From: Candidatus Caldatribacterium sp.
Lineage (GTDB): Bacteria; Atribacterota; Atribacteria; Atribacterales; Caldatribacteriaceae
Assembly: GCA_025060675.1 (NCBI GenBank)
Contig: JANXBI010000006.1
Coordinates: 1 to 30,865, forward strand
Direction: 5' to 3'
DNA length: 30,865 bases
Part shown: positions 1 to 7,130 of the stretch, piece by piece
How positions within the stretch are numbered: the stretch's first letter is position 1
Layout: each line of letters opens with the position of its first letter
Translations under genes and position numbers: made by a program
Notes under the pieces: generated by a model
The model's database searches: none
Seen by the model: the letters and a program-made list of their open reading frames with translations, nothing else
What the model was told of the DNA's origin: nothing

Positions 1-168
1 GCGAGCAGTGGTCGTCTTCCCACAGCCACTCTCTCCGGCAAGGGTGAAGATTTCTCCTTCGTTGATGGTGAAGGAAACTCGATCCACAGCGGTAATCCGA
101 ACCCGGGAGAAGAGGCTCCCCAGGGTGAAGACTTTGGTGAGACGATCCACCTCAAGAAGCGGCGGCAC
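1..168 (-). CDS. Dpp/Opp-type ABC transporter ATPase (DppF/OppF-like), 5' part only
   Basis: Reading the minus strand from a GTG at 168 gives 56 codons open to the window edge. The residues include an aromatic/hydrophobic A-loop region and then a Walker A motif, GESGCGKTT, close to the edge, as in oligopeptide-transporter ATPases. A GGAGGGAGAG ribosome site sits just upstream of the GTG, and the start overlaps the end of the preceding ATPase gene by 17 nt, as expected for translationally coupled dppD-dppF pairs. It should form the second half of the ATPase dimer on the inner face of the membrane. The signature motif and Walker B lie outside the window, so the family assignment rests on Walker A and gene order. 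Confidence 0.85.
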   Translation of the reverse strand, partial: MPPLLEVDRLTKVFTLGSLFSRVRITAVDRVSFTINEGEIFTLAGESGCGKTTTAR

Positions 169-1153
169 AACTCTCCCTCCTCAAGAAACAGGCAACTCTC
201 TGCGCTCCGCAAACCTCAAGCTCTGGCACCTCTTCTCGGCACCGGGAGAAAGCGAAAGGACACCGAGGATGGAAAGCGCAACCTTCTGGAAGGTTGGCAA
301 GAGAAGGAGGACTCCCTGGAGCAGACTCTCTAAATCCCTTATCGCCAATTCGGGGGAGCGAACGGATGAGGTACTGGGTATAGGGATGCAGAGGGTTGGC
401 GAAGATTTCCCGAGTCGGACCTTCTTCCACGACTTTCCCAGCGTACATTATAGCCATCCAGGTGGTGACTGCAGCATGCACTCCCATGTCGTGGGTAACG
501 AGAACGATGGTATTCTTGAGGTCCCTCTGAACATCCGCAAGGAGCTGGAGAACCGCCCTCTGGGCGACCACATCAAGAGCCGTTGTGGGTTCATCGGCAA
601 GGATGACTCGAGGCTTCAGAAGGGTAGCTAAGGCAACAGCCACCCGCTGACGCATGCCTCCAGAGAGCTGGTGAGGGTACGCATCAAGAATTCTCGGGGA
701 AAGCCCAAGTTCCTCAAGATGTTTTTCCGCTTCGTGGAAGAGTCTCCGGCGAACATTACCAGGAGCATGGCTTTCCAGAAAATCCATGAATGTCGTCCGT
801 ATCCTCACCACTGGATTGAAAACGCTCATCGAACCTTGAGGGATATAGGAAATGAAGGTCCAGCGAAGACGTTGTCTCTCCTGTGGAGGAAGCGCCAAAA
901 CATCGAGGTATTGTCCATTCACCTGGTAGAGCACCTTTCCCCCAAAATGGCGCAGAGGAGGCTCAATGTTTCCAAGAAGCGCTTTAAGGAGCGTAGTCTT
1001 CCCACACCCACTTTCCCCTGCAATACCATACACGGCGTTTTCAGGAATACCAAGACTGACACCGTTCACCGCCCTGACAACTTTTCTGCCTTTTGCCGTC
1101 TCAAGGACGTAAAAGGCTTGGAGACGGTCAACCTTGATAACATGCATGGTCAC
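152..1153 (-). CDS. Dpp/Opp-type ABC transporter ATPase (DppD/OppD-like)
   Basis: A 333-aa cytoplasmic ATPase that drives import through the two permeases encoded upstream. Visible motifs in order are Walker A GESGCGKTT (about residues 46-54), Q-loop YIPQGS, signature LSGGMRQRV, Walker B VILADEPTTALD, and near the C-terminus the OppD/HPY-type cysteine segment CAFHPRCPFAFSRC, which is typical of peptide-class ATPases. Length is normal for the family. The GTG at 1153 overlaps the stop of the permease gene; an ATG two codons later (1147) is an equally possible start, since the GGAG site is only 4 nt from the GTG but 10 nt from the ATG. Part of the minus-strand operon lacI-SBP-permease-permease-ATPase-ATPase. 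Confidence 0.93.
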   Translation of the reverse strand: MTMHVIKVDRLQAFYVLETAKGRKVVRAVNGVSLGIPENAVYGIAGESGCGKTTLLKALLGNIEPPLRHFGGKVLYQVNGQYLDVLALPPQERQRLRWTFISYIPQGSMSVFNPVVRIRTTFMDFLESHAPGNVRRRLFHEAEKHLEELGLSPRILDAYPHQLSGGMRQRVAVALATLLKPRVILADEPTTALDVVAQRAVLQLLADVQRDLKNTIVLVTHDMGVHAAVTTWMAIMYAGKVVEEGPTREIFANPLHPYTQYLIRSLPRIGDKGFRESAPGSPPSLANLPEGCAFHPRCPFAFSRCREEVPELEVCGAQRVACFLRRESCAAAS

Positions 1154-2004
1154 TGCGCTCCAATCCTCTGGATTCGTGTCCTCGGGTCGAGGTACTCACT
1201 CACGCTCACCGAAAGCCAGTACAAAGCGACAAGGAGGAGAATGGTAAGCACAACCGGGGTCATAATCCACCACCAGTGCCCAAGGAGCATCGCCTGGTAC
1301 GTGATGGCCCACTGGAGGGTGGTACCCAACGTAGGAATCTCAAGACGCACAAGACCAAGGATGGCGAGAACGATTTCCATGCCGATAGCCCACGCGATGT
1401 TGTTGATAAGGGTTGAGAAGATAAGAGGTGTCGTGAAGGGAAGGTATTCCTTGGCTACCAAGGCCATGGTGCCGTTCCCAGAGAGCATCGAGGTTTTGGT
1501 AAACTCTCGTTCTCGGAGGCTCAAAATCTGTGAACGAATCGTTCGGGCATCCCATGCCCAGCCAAAAAAAGCAAGCAGAAGTCCCGTATTCACAAGGGTG
1601 AGACTCCCTCGAAGGAGCATAGCCACCATAACGAGGATGAGGAAAAGAGGAACAACGAGTAACCCGTCCGCTAGTCCCATGAGGACTCGGTCGAGTGTCC
1701 CTCCTCGGTACCCAGAAAGGAACCCCACTAAAATAGCAACCATCCGTGACAAAAGCCCCGCAATAAGGGCAACAATGAGGGAGTTTCGAATGGCAAAGGT
1801 AGCCTCCCAAAAGACATCCTGTCCCTTAGAGTTGGTGCCAAGGACGTGCGACCAGGAAGGAGGCTTGTCGCGGGGAACCTGGAGCTGTCGGATAGGGTCG
1901 TATGGAGAAAAGAAAGAGAGAAAGGCCAGAAAGGCGAGGAGGGCAAAGATGACGAATCCCACAGTAAAGCGGTAATCCCGGAAAAGTTCCCGTAGAGCTT
2001 CCAT
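1150..2004 (-). CDS. Dpp/Opp-type ABC transporter permease (DppC-like)
   Basis: A 284-aa inner-membrane permease. It starts with a short cytoplasmic segment and a first membrane helix (about residues 13-32), then the LGTNSKGQDVF segment matching the LGTD..GRDV motif of DppC/OppC proteins. Several further hydrophobic helices follow, and a cytoplasmic coupling loop is placed around EYLPFTTPLI. It pairs with the DppB-like permease to form the channel. The ATG at 2004 has AGGTGG 5 nt upstream and follows the dppB-like stop by only 8 nt; the end overlaps the ATPase start by 4 nt. The substrate cannot be read from the permease itself. Confidence 0.92.
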   Translation of the reverse strand: MEALRELFRDYRFTVGFVIFALLAFLAFLSFFSPYDPIRQLQVPRDKPPSWSHVLGTNSKGQDVFWEATFAIRNSLIVALIAGLLSRMVAILVGFLSGYRGGTLDRVLMGLADGLLVVPLFLILVMVAMLLRGSLTLVNTGLLLAFFGWAWDARTIRSQILSLREREFTKTSMLSGNGTMALVAKEYLPFTTPLIFSTLINNIAWAIGMEIVLAILGLVRLEIPTLGTTLQWAITYQAMLLGHWWWIMTPVVLTILLLVALYWLSVSVSEYLDPRTRIQRIGAQ

Positions 2005-2012
2005 ACATCCAC

Positions 2013-3017
2013 CTACCTGTGTCGAATACGGGGGTCAAGGAGGGGATAGAGGAGGTCAAGAAGGAGTACTGAGGTTGCAATAGTGAAAATGGAGAGCACC
2101 GTAATCCCCATGACCAGGTTGTAATCGCCTCGCGTGACTCCCCGATAGAGCAAAAGTCCTATCCCTGGATAGGAAAAGACCATCTCCACGATGAGAACAC
2201 CACTAAAGACCTGCCCCAGGGCAAGGGTGAGCTGAGTAATTTGAGGGAGCATGGCGTTTTTGAGCACGTATCGGAAGACGATACGCCGCTCTTTCACTCC
2301 CCCTACCCGAGCGTACTCCACGAAATCTTCCCGTTTCACATTCTGTACAAGGAGCTTCATCTGCTGGAACCAGACGACACCCCCAAGAACAACAAGGCTT
2401 AACGCCGGAAGAAAGGAACCACGTACGATTGCCACAATGAGGTTCCAGTTAACGACCACCTTCCTCCCCAGAGTGAGTCCCCCTGCCGGGAAAAGGGGCC
2501 AGAGATATGCAAAGAGAATGAGCAAGACTACCCCGAAAATATAATGGGGAATAGGACGGATAACCATGATAACAGCATCAAGCACCTTCGACCAGGATTT
2601 ACTGGAGAAGTACCCAGCAATTCCTCCTATGACATTTCCGAGAATCCAAGAAAGAAGCGTCGAGGTCACGAAAAGCCCAACCGTCCAGGGCAAGTAAATG
2701 CGGAGAAGCTGCGCTACAGGAGTTGGAAACTGAAAGAAAGAAGGGCCAAAGTCAAGAGTAAAGACCCGTCGCCACATGGTGAGGTACTGCTCAAAGAGGT
2801 TTCCCTTGAGGCCGTACAGCTCCCGCAGAGTTTCCATGAGGCTTCGCACCGCCTGAGGGTCAAGAGAAGCGCCCTGGGTCTGGATTTGAGCAATCATCTC
2901 AAGGACTGGATCTTGCCCAGCGAGACGGGGGATGAAAAACACCGCAGTGATACCACAAAAGACCACAAGGGCGTACTGGACAAGTCGTGGAGCAAGGTAA
3001 TCCCGAACAAAACGCAT
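2013..3017 (-). CDS. Dpp/Opp-type ABC transporter permease (DppB-like)
   Basis: A 334-aa membrane protein with an N-terminal helix followed by a periplasmic/extracellular segment and five further hydrophobic helices, the DppB/OppB layout. The C-terminal part holds the family pattern of a coupling loop (VLKNAMLPQITQL) and the motif VEMVFSYPGIGLLL, close to the E.vFs.pGlG.l pattern of this family. The ATG at 3017 is supported by GGAGG 7 nt upstream. That ribosome site lies right behind a strong stem-loop (3030-3055), so expression relative to the binding-protein gene is probably set there. Membrane partner of the DppC-like protein. Confidence 0.93.
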   Translation of the reverse strand: MRFVRDYLAPRLVQYALVVFCGITAVFFIPRLAGQDPVLEMIAQIQTQGASLDPQAVRSLMETLRELYGLKGNLFEQYLTMWRRVFTLDFGPSFFQFPTPVAQLLRIYLPWTVGLFVTSTLLSWILGNVIGGIAGYFSSKSWSKVLDAVIMVIRPIPHYIFGVVLLILFAYLWPLFPAGGLTLGRKVVVNWNLIVAIVRGSFLPALSLVVLGGVVWFQQMKLLVQNVKREDFVEYARVGGVKERRIVFRYVLKNAMLPQITQLTLALGQVFSGVLIVEMVFSYPGIGLLLYRGVTRGDYNLVMGITVLSIFTIATSVLLLDLLYPLLDPRIRHR

Positions 3018-3029
3018 GGTGCATCCTCC

Positions 3030-3055
3030 TTGCGGCCCCCTTTCGGGGGCCGCAA
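3030..3055 (-). promoter_or_regulatory. Intercistronic stem-loop between binding-protein and permease genes
   Basis: A perfect 11-bp GC-rich stem (TTGCGGCCCCC pairing with GGGGGCCGCAA) closed by a GAAA tetraloop in the minus-strand RNA. It starts 4 nt after the binding-protein stop codon and is followed at once by the GGAGG of the dppB-like gene. No T-run follows on the minus strand, so it is not a standard terminator. Such hairpins commonly protect the upstream mRNA end, giving more binding protein than permease; that role is inferred here. Confidence 0.75.
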
Positions 3056-3059
3056 AACG

Positions 3060-4943
3060 TTACTTCTTCGGCTTCAGGAAAGGCAACATGTACTTAAAGT
3101 TCGGCCAGTGCTGGTACGGCTGAGTGTAGGAATTCTCTGCGCCAGGGTAATTCTCCCAGTAGTACTCGTCCCAGGCCACCGCACCACAGTATCCGTAGGT
3201 CGGAATGGTAGGCATCTCTTCGACGACAATTTTCAGCGCTTCGATCCCCAAGAGACGAGTTGTCTCGATGTCCGCAAAGGGATCTGTTGCTTCGAGTTTG
3301 GCAATAACCTCATCAAGCCGTGGGTTCGACCAGCGGGCTGCACCACCAGGACCAAGGGTAACCGCCTGACCTATTGGAACAACAAGGCTTGAGCGCCAAG
3401 GATCAAGGGTTCTTGAGAGGTCAACACCCGCTCCCCAAGGCTCAGCTGCTGGCCACATGGTACCAACTTCGAACTCGCCCATGAGATGGAGACTGTTGAA
3501 AGCCTCCGTGGCGTTCACGGTAGCATCAATTCCGAACCTCCTCCACTGTTCTGCCGCGGCCATAGCGTTCCTGTAGTGGTGGTGGGCAGGGTTCGGGTCA
3601 GTCACAATGGAAATCTTCCAGGGCTGGCCATTGGGCAAATACCACTTCCCATCAGCACCCTTGGTAAAGCCGTGCTTTTTGAGGAGTTTCTCAGCTACAT
3701 CAGGAGCATACTTCCACCAGCCAATACCAAAGAGTTCTCGGAGGACCTTGGGGTCCTCTGGAACAGGGTAACCACGTTCCTTTGCGGCTATAGCGATACG
3801 TTGGGGAACTTCCGGATCAAAAGGCTTGAACTTCTCACCATTCCCAAGATCAAGCTCAAAGTTCTTGAGCCATTCCTCCATTGGGTTGAAGAAAGCTTCA
3901 ATATAGGCTGGAACAGGTGGTAGGTGAATAGGGCTTACTGGAGCCATAAGGTCGAAAGCCGTAGCCATGTAATCGACTATATCAATTGCCAGTGCCAGGG
4001 CCCACCGTACATCCCTGATGTTGTACGGTTCCACCATGTTGTTGAAGATAATCCCAGTGATGCAAGGGTCGATATTCACAACCCAAGGCCATTCTTTCCG
4101 CCAAGCTCGAGTTGTCTCGCTTCGCTCAAGAACAACCCGAAGGCCCTCGGGAGCAAACTGGGCCATGTCAAGTTCGTGCCGAAGCATAGCGAGAATCTTA
4201 GCCTCTTCGGTTTCAAACGCCTGGAAAAGCACGTACTTCGGCTTCGGTTCTCCATAGAGCATCCCCGTTGGAGTACGCTGCCAATCCTCCCGACGCTCCC
4301 AAAGCGTCCAGAAACCTGCTGGGTCGTAGTCAAGGAGCTTGTACGGCCCGCAACCTACGGGGGGATTGAATTCGAAGGTAACAGGGTCCTCAACTTTTTC
4401 AAAAATGTGCTTGGGCATAATCCGCAGGCAACCCCACCGATCGAGGAAGTGAGCGTGGAAACGGGAATTTGGTTTCTTCAGCTCAACGACCACTGTGTAG
4501 TCATCGGTCTTGTACACCTTATCCACGAATTCAGCCATGGGACCGTGGTAGAGGAGACCAGGAGTTTTGACGTGAATGTCGATGGTGTACACTACATCAT
4601 CGGCGGTAAAGGGCACTCCATCGCTCCAGTATATACCCTGGCGAAGCTTAATGGTCATTTTGGTGAAGTCTTCATTGTACTGGGGAAGTTCCGCAGCCGA
4701 GCCACAGATAATCTCACCAGTGGCGTAATCCACCGTCCAAAGCGGTTCACACACAAGCTGCTGTAACCCTCGATCCTGCCACCGCCACCCAGACCAGAGA
4801 TTGAAATTGCTCGGCGTTCCAACACGGCCAGTGAGCTGGTCGACAATGAGGGTTTCGTTACGGGGGACATTTCCAGGAAGCTGAGCAAAAGCAGCACCCG
4901 CAAAAAGCACCAGAAAACCAACAACCAAAACAATACGTCTCAC
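3060..4943 (-). CDS. Extracellular solute-binding protein, family 5 (peptide/oligosaccharide class)
   Basis: A 627-aa secreted or surface-held binding protein that delivers substrate to the transporter. Residues 1-21 are a clear signal peptide with a basic start, a hydrophobic core and an AFA-Q cleavage-type end; no lipobox cysteine is seen. The family-5 pattern is plain around residues 85-120 (KLRQGIYWSDGVPFTADDVV). It is longer than classical DppA (about 530 aa), as often seen for oligosaccharide-binding members in thermophiles. The start is a GTG at 4943 with AAGGAGGG 9 nt upstream. It follows lacI by 43 nt. LacI control argues for a sugar ligand, an inference from context; the sequence alone does not identify the ligand. 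Confidence 0.92.
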   Translation of the reverse strand: MRRIVLVVGFLVLFAGAAFAQLPGNVPRNETLIVDQLTGRVGTPSNFNLWSGWRWQDRGLQQLVCEPLWTVDYATGEIICGSAAELPQYNEDFTKMTIKLRQGIYWSDGVPFTADDVVYTIDIHVKTPGLLYHGPMAEFVDKVYKTDDYTVVVELKKPNSRFHAHFLDRWGCLRIMPKHIFEKVEDPVTFEFNPPVGCGPYKLLDYDPAGFWTLWERREDWQRTPTGMLYGEPKPKYVLFQAFETEEAKILAMLRHELDMAQFAPEGLRVVLERSETTRAWRKEWPWVVNIDPCITGIIFNNMVEPYNIRDVRWALALAIDIVDYMATAFDLMAPVSPIHLPPVPAYIEAFFNPMEEWLKNFELDLGNGEKFKPFDPEVPQRIAIAAKERGYPVPEDPKVLRELFGIGWWKYAPDVAEKLLKKHGFTKGADGKWYLPNGQPWKISIVTDPNPAHHHYRNAMAAAEQWRRFGIDATVNATEAFNSLHLMGEFEVGTMWPAAEPWGAGVDLSRTLDPWRSSLVVPIGQAVTLGPGGAARWSNPRLDEVIAKLEATDPFADIETTRLLGIEALKIVVEEMPTIPTYGYCGAVAWDEYYWENYPGAENSYTQPYQHWPNFKYMLPFLKPKK

Positions 4944-4986
4944 GTCAGCTACCCTCCTTCTTCACGATTTTTCCATTCCCACCACA

Positions 4987-6006
4987 CTACCGAAGACCAT
5001 CCCACACAAGAAGGTTGCAAGAGAGAATGACCTTCTTCCTCTCACCTCCTTGAATTTGCTTCACAAGTACCTCTGCCGCCACTTTCCCCAACTCCTCGAG
5101 GGGTTGCTCCACCGTCGGAATCGGGGGGTCAGTATACTTGACCGCCTCAATGCCGTCGAAACCAAAGAGGGTGAGATCCTCATGCACCCGGATGCCTCGT
5201 TCCTTCGCTACCTGCAGAGCTCCAATGGCCATCTTGTCGTTGGCACAAAAAACCGCAGTCGGCAACGGACGCACCGCCAAGAGCTCCTCCATAGCCTTTC
5301 GACCACTTAAGCGGCGGAAATCACCCTCGAGGATGTATTCCTTCCGGATAGGAATACCGTACTCCACAAGGGTATCAAGGTATGCCCGATAGCGTTCTTC
5401 GGCGTGGCGATGCCCCTGAGGTCCTCGGAAATGGGCAATACGAGTATGACCCTGTTTAATCAGGTACTCCATCGCTGCCTTTGCCCCCCCGTAGTGGTCG
5501 ATATCAACGTAGCTTACCCCTTCCCCCTCTACTCGTTGATTCACTACGACAAAAGGGAACCCTTCTCGGACCAGGTCGCTCACCTCTGCATACTGCACCG
5601 GCCAGTGGGAAAGGAGGACAAGTCCCTCAAAGAGGCGATTTCGGGCTATGTCAAGGAGAGCCTCTCGCTTGTCCAGAGGGTGACCATTGAAGAATTCCCC
5701 TTTCACGACCATCTGGAGGTAGTACCCGGAAGCGGATATAGCGGTAAGGAGGCTGTTGATGAGCTCTCCATAGAACGTGGAGAGTTTGCGGTCATCCCGA
5801 ATGAAGGCGCAAAGGAGCACAGTGTTCGTCTTCCCCTTGACGAGATTCCGAGCAAGGACATTCGGTCGGTATCCAAGCTTTTGCGCCGCTTCAAGAACCC
5901 GACGTCTCGTCTCCTCAGCAACCTGACCTTTGTTACTCAGAACAAGGGAAACCGTCGCTGGAGAGACTCCAGCGAGACGGGCTACATCTTTTATGGTGAC
6001 TGGCAT
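4987..6006 (-). CDS. LacI-family transcriptional regulator
   Basis: A 339-aa repressor-type protein. Residues 3-50 form the LacI helix-turn-helix (TIKDVARLAGVSPATVS, then RRRVLEAAQKLGYRPN), residues about 51-60 the hinge helix (LARNLVKGKT), and the rest is a periplasmic-binding-protein-like sensor domain ending in the usual dimer/ligand segment (FGFDGIEAVKYTDPPIPTV). Full family length. It is the first gene of the minus-strand transporter operon, so the effector is probably the transported sugar or a breakdown product. Its promoter carries a perfect palindrome at the start point and a second site lies further upstream, so autoregulation by looping is likely. The ATG at 6006 is the natural start because MPVTIKDVA is the typical N-terminus. 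Confidence 0.95.
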   Translation of the reverse strand: MPVTIKDVARLAGVSPATVSLVLSNKGQVAEETRRRVLEAAQKLGYRPNVLARNLVKGKTNTVLLCAFIRDDRKLSTFYGELINSLLTAISASGYYLQMVVKGEFFNGHPLDKREALLDIARNRLFEGLVLLSHWPVQYAEVSDLVREGFPFVVVNQRVEGEGVSYVDIDHYGGAKAAMEYLIKQGHTRIAHFRGPQGHRHAEERYRAYLDTLVEYGIPIRKEYILEGDFRRLSGRKAMEELLAVRPLPTAVFCANDKMAIGALQVAKERGIRVHEDLTLFGFDGIEAVKYTDPPIPTVEQPLEELGKVAAEVLVKQIQGGERKKVILSCNLLVWDGLR

Positions 6007-6014
6007 AGGCTCTC

Positions 6015-6028
6015 ATAAAACGTTTTAT
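6015..6028. promoter_or_regulatory. Likely LacI-family operator O1
   Basis: ATAAAACGTTTTAT, a 14-bp perfect palindrome with the central CG typical of LacI-family operators. It lies 9 bp upstream of the lacI start codon and just downstream of the predicted lacI -10 element, where bound repressor would block transcription initiation. Assignment to the neighbouring LacI protein is by position. Confidence 0.75.
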
Positions 6029-6037
6029 CTGTAGAAA

Positions 6038-6066
6038 TAAATAGCATAATATCGTTAAGAAGTCAA
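6038..6066 (-). promoter_or_regulatory. Predicted lacI/transporter operon promoter
   Basis: On the minus strand, TTGACT (6061-6066) as -35, a 17-bp spacer, and TATTTA (6038-6043) as -10, with TGC directly before it as an extended -10. The -35 and spacing are near ideal; the -10 hexamer itself is weak. The expected start point near 6031 places operator O1 in the first transcribed bases. Confidence 0.55.
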
Positions 6067-6093
6067 GAAAAAAATCTCAAAGAAACTGAATGA

Positions 6094-6103
6094 AAAACGT
6101 TTT
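6094..6103. promoter_or_regulatory. Likely second LacI-family operator O2
   Basis: AAAACGTTTT, the same 10-bp palindromic core as O1, with imperfect outer symmetry (TGA on the left, ATCA on the right). Its centre is 77 bp from the O1 centre, upstream of the lacI promoter and about 130 bp upstream of thi4. It could be an auxiliary looping site, or could tie thi4 to the same repressor. Confidence 0.6.
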
Positions 6104-6233
6104 ATCAAACCTCCCCAAGTTTTTCTATCCTAAAGAGAGTTTCTGGCAGAACCACGATGCGCTAATATGGAATAGCGGGAGCTGTTTCTCGAGACCAGGT
6201 TGGAAAAGAGTCAGAACTCAGGGGCGTGAGACT

Positions 6234-6977
6234 ATGAAGGACGTTGTTATTTCAGGAACCATTCTTGAAGCTTTCTTCGAGAAGCTCGAAGAGTTTCTCG
6301 AACTCGATGTAGCCATCGTGGGAGCGGGGCCCAGTGGTCTTGTCGCTTCGTACGAGCTTGCGAAAAGAAACCGTAAGGTAGCAGTGTTCGAAGAACGGAA
6401 CGCACCTGGCGGAGGTATTTGGGGGGGAGGCATGATGTTCAACGAAATCGTTATAGAAAAGGACCTCGAGGATTTCCTCAAGGAGCTCGATGTACGATAC
6501 AAAGTGAACAGGAACTATCTTGTGGTTGATTCTTGCCACTTTGCTGCCGCCTTAATCTACCGCGCCACACGCCTTGGCGTTCCTATCTTCAACAACATGA
6601 GCGTGGAAGACGTGGCCATGCAGGATGGGCGAGTATGCGGCATCGTCATCAACTGGGGACCAGTACGAAGACTTGGTCTCCATGTGGACCCCATCACGGT
6701 AAAGGCTACGTTCGTCGTAGATGGAACGGGACATCCAGCTAACGTTGTTTCGCTTCTTGTGAAACGAGGGCTTCTTGAGAAGAAAACCGAATTCCCCATG
6801 AATGCTGAAGAAGCAGAGAGGTTCGTCGTCGAAAAGACTGGAGAGGTATTCCCAGGGCTCTTTGCCGCCGGAATGGCCGTATGCGAGATTCACGGGGGGC
6901 CAAGGATGGGACCAATTTTCGGAGGAATGATTCTCTCAGGTATAAAGGTAGCAAGCCTCCTATGCGGGCAGAAGTAA
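6234..6977 (+). CDS. thi4: Thi4-type thiazole synthase, His-type (sulfide-using)
   Basis: A 247-aa FAD/NAD-fold enzyme that makes the thiazole phosphate carboxylate precursor of thiamine from NAD, glycine and sulfur. The dinucleotide-binding motif VGAGPSGLVASYELA is at about residues 27-41, followed by the E.....GGG.WGGG segment (APGGGIWGGGMMF) and later VVDGTGHPA and the C-terminal GPRMGPIFGGM loop. At the position where suicidal eukaryotic enzymes carry the sulfur-donor cysteine, this protein reads GLHVDP, the His form found in methanogen-type enzymes that use free sulfide catalytically; this suits an anaerobe. I chose the ATG at 6234 because homologues begin shortly before the ISGTILEAFFEKL segment; a GGGG site lies 9 nt upstream. 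A longer frame from 6090 would run through operator O2 and has no family support. Confidence 0.88.
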   Translation: MKDVVISGTILEAFFEKLEEFLELDVAIVGAGPSGLVASYELAKRNRKVAVFEERNAPGGGIWGGGMMFNEIVIEKDLEDFLKELDVRYKVNRNYLVVDSCHFAAALIYRATRLGVPIFNNMSVEDVAMQDGRVCGIVINWGPVRRLGLHVDPITVKATFVVDGTGHPANVVSLLVKRGLLEKKTEFPMNAEEAERFVVEKTGEVFPGLFAAGMAVCEIHGGPRMGPIFGGMILSGIKVASLLCGQK

Positions 6978-6997
6978 CCTAAGCACCTGCAACTTCT

Positions 6998-7022
6998 GGC
7001 AAAAGAAAGTACATCTTTTGCC
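6998..7022. other. Perfect inverted repeat after thi4
   Basis: GGCAAAAGA, 7-nt loop, TCTTTTGCC, a perfect 9-bp stem 20 nt after the thi4 stop. A second 7-bp inverted repeat, TATAGAG-(8)-CTCTATA with a T6 run in its loop, lies at 7034-7055. Together they may end thi4 transcription, but neither is directly followed by a T-run, so a factor-independent terminator is not proven. Confidence 0.45.
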
Positions 7023-7051
7023 CAACAAGGCAATATAGAGTTTTTTCCCTC

Positions 7052-7090
7052 TATACTCCCCTTTCTTCCTATTCCTCTTTTTGCTACGAT
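7052..7090 (+). promoter_or_regulatory. Shared CARF-operon upstream element and -10-like hexamer
   Basis: TATACTCCCCTTT at 7052-7064 followed, 20 nt later, by the -10-like hexamer TACGAT (7085-7090). The identical 13-mer occurs at 17291-17303, again exactly 20 nt before a -10-like hexamer, upstream of the second CARF gene. The placement, ending where a -35 would be, resembles an activator site. The inference is that the CARF-HTH protein encoded just downstream binds it. Confidence 0.45.
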
Positions 7091-7130
7091 AAAAGGGGAG
7101 AAGGTACTTCATTAAGGGGGGGTTGTATCT

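Noticed and set aside
3030..3055. Intrinsic terminator between the binding-protein and permease genes
   Set aside because: No T-run follows the stem on the minus strand, and the permease ribosome site begins at once.
671..4766. Long plus-strand frames opposite the transporter operon (for example 671-1975, 2544-3392 and 3924-4766)
   Set aside because: They mirror real minus-strand genes, have low-complexity Arg/Ser-rich products and show no domains.
6110..6233. Possible TPP riboswitch before thi4
   Set aside because: GAACC...GAT...TAATA...AGCGGGAG at about 6149-6182 faintly recalls the 3' half of the THI element, but the CTGAGA and ACCCTT parts are missing, and nothing upstream supplies the 5' half.
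6090..6233. N-terminal extension of thi4 from an ATG at 6090
   Set aside because: It adds 48 residues with no family likeness, contains operator O2, and the ATG at 6234 fits homologues and has a ribosome site.
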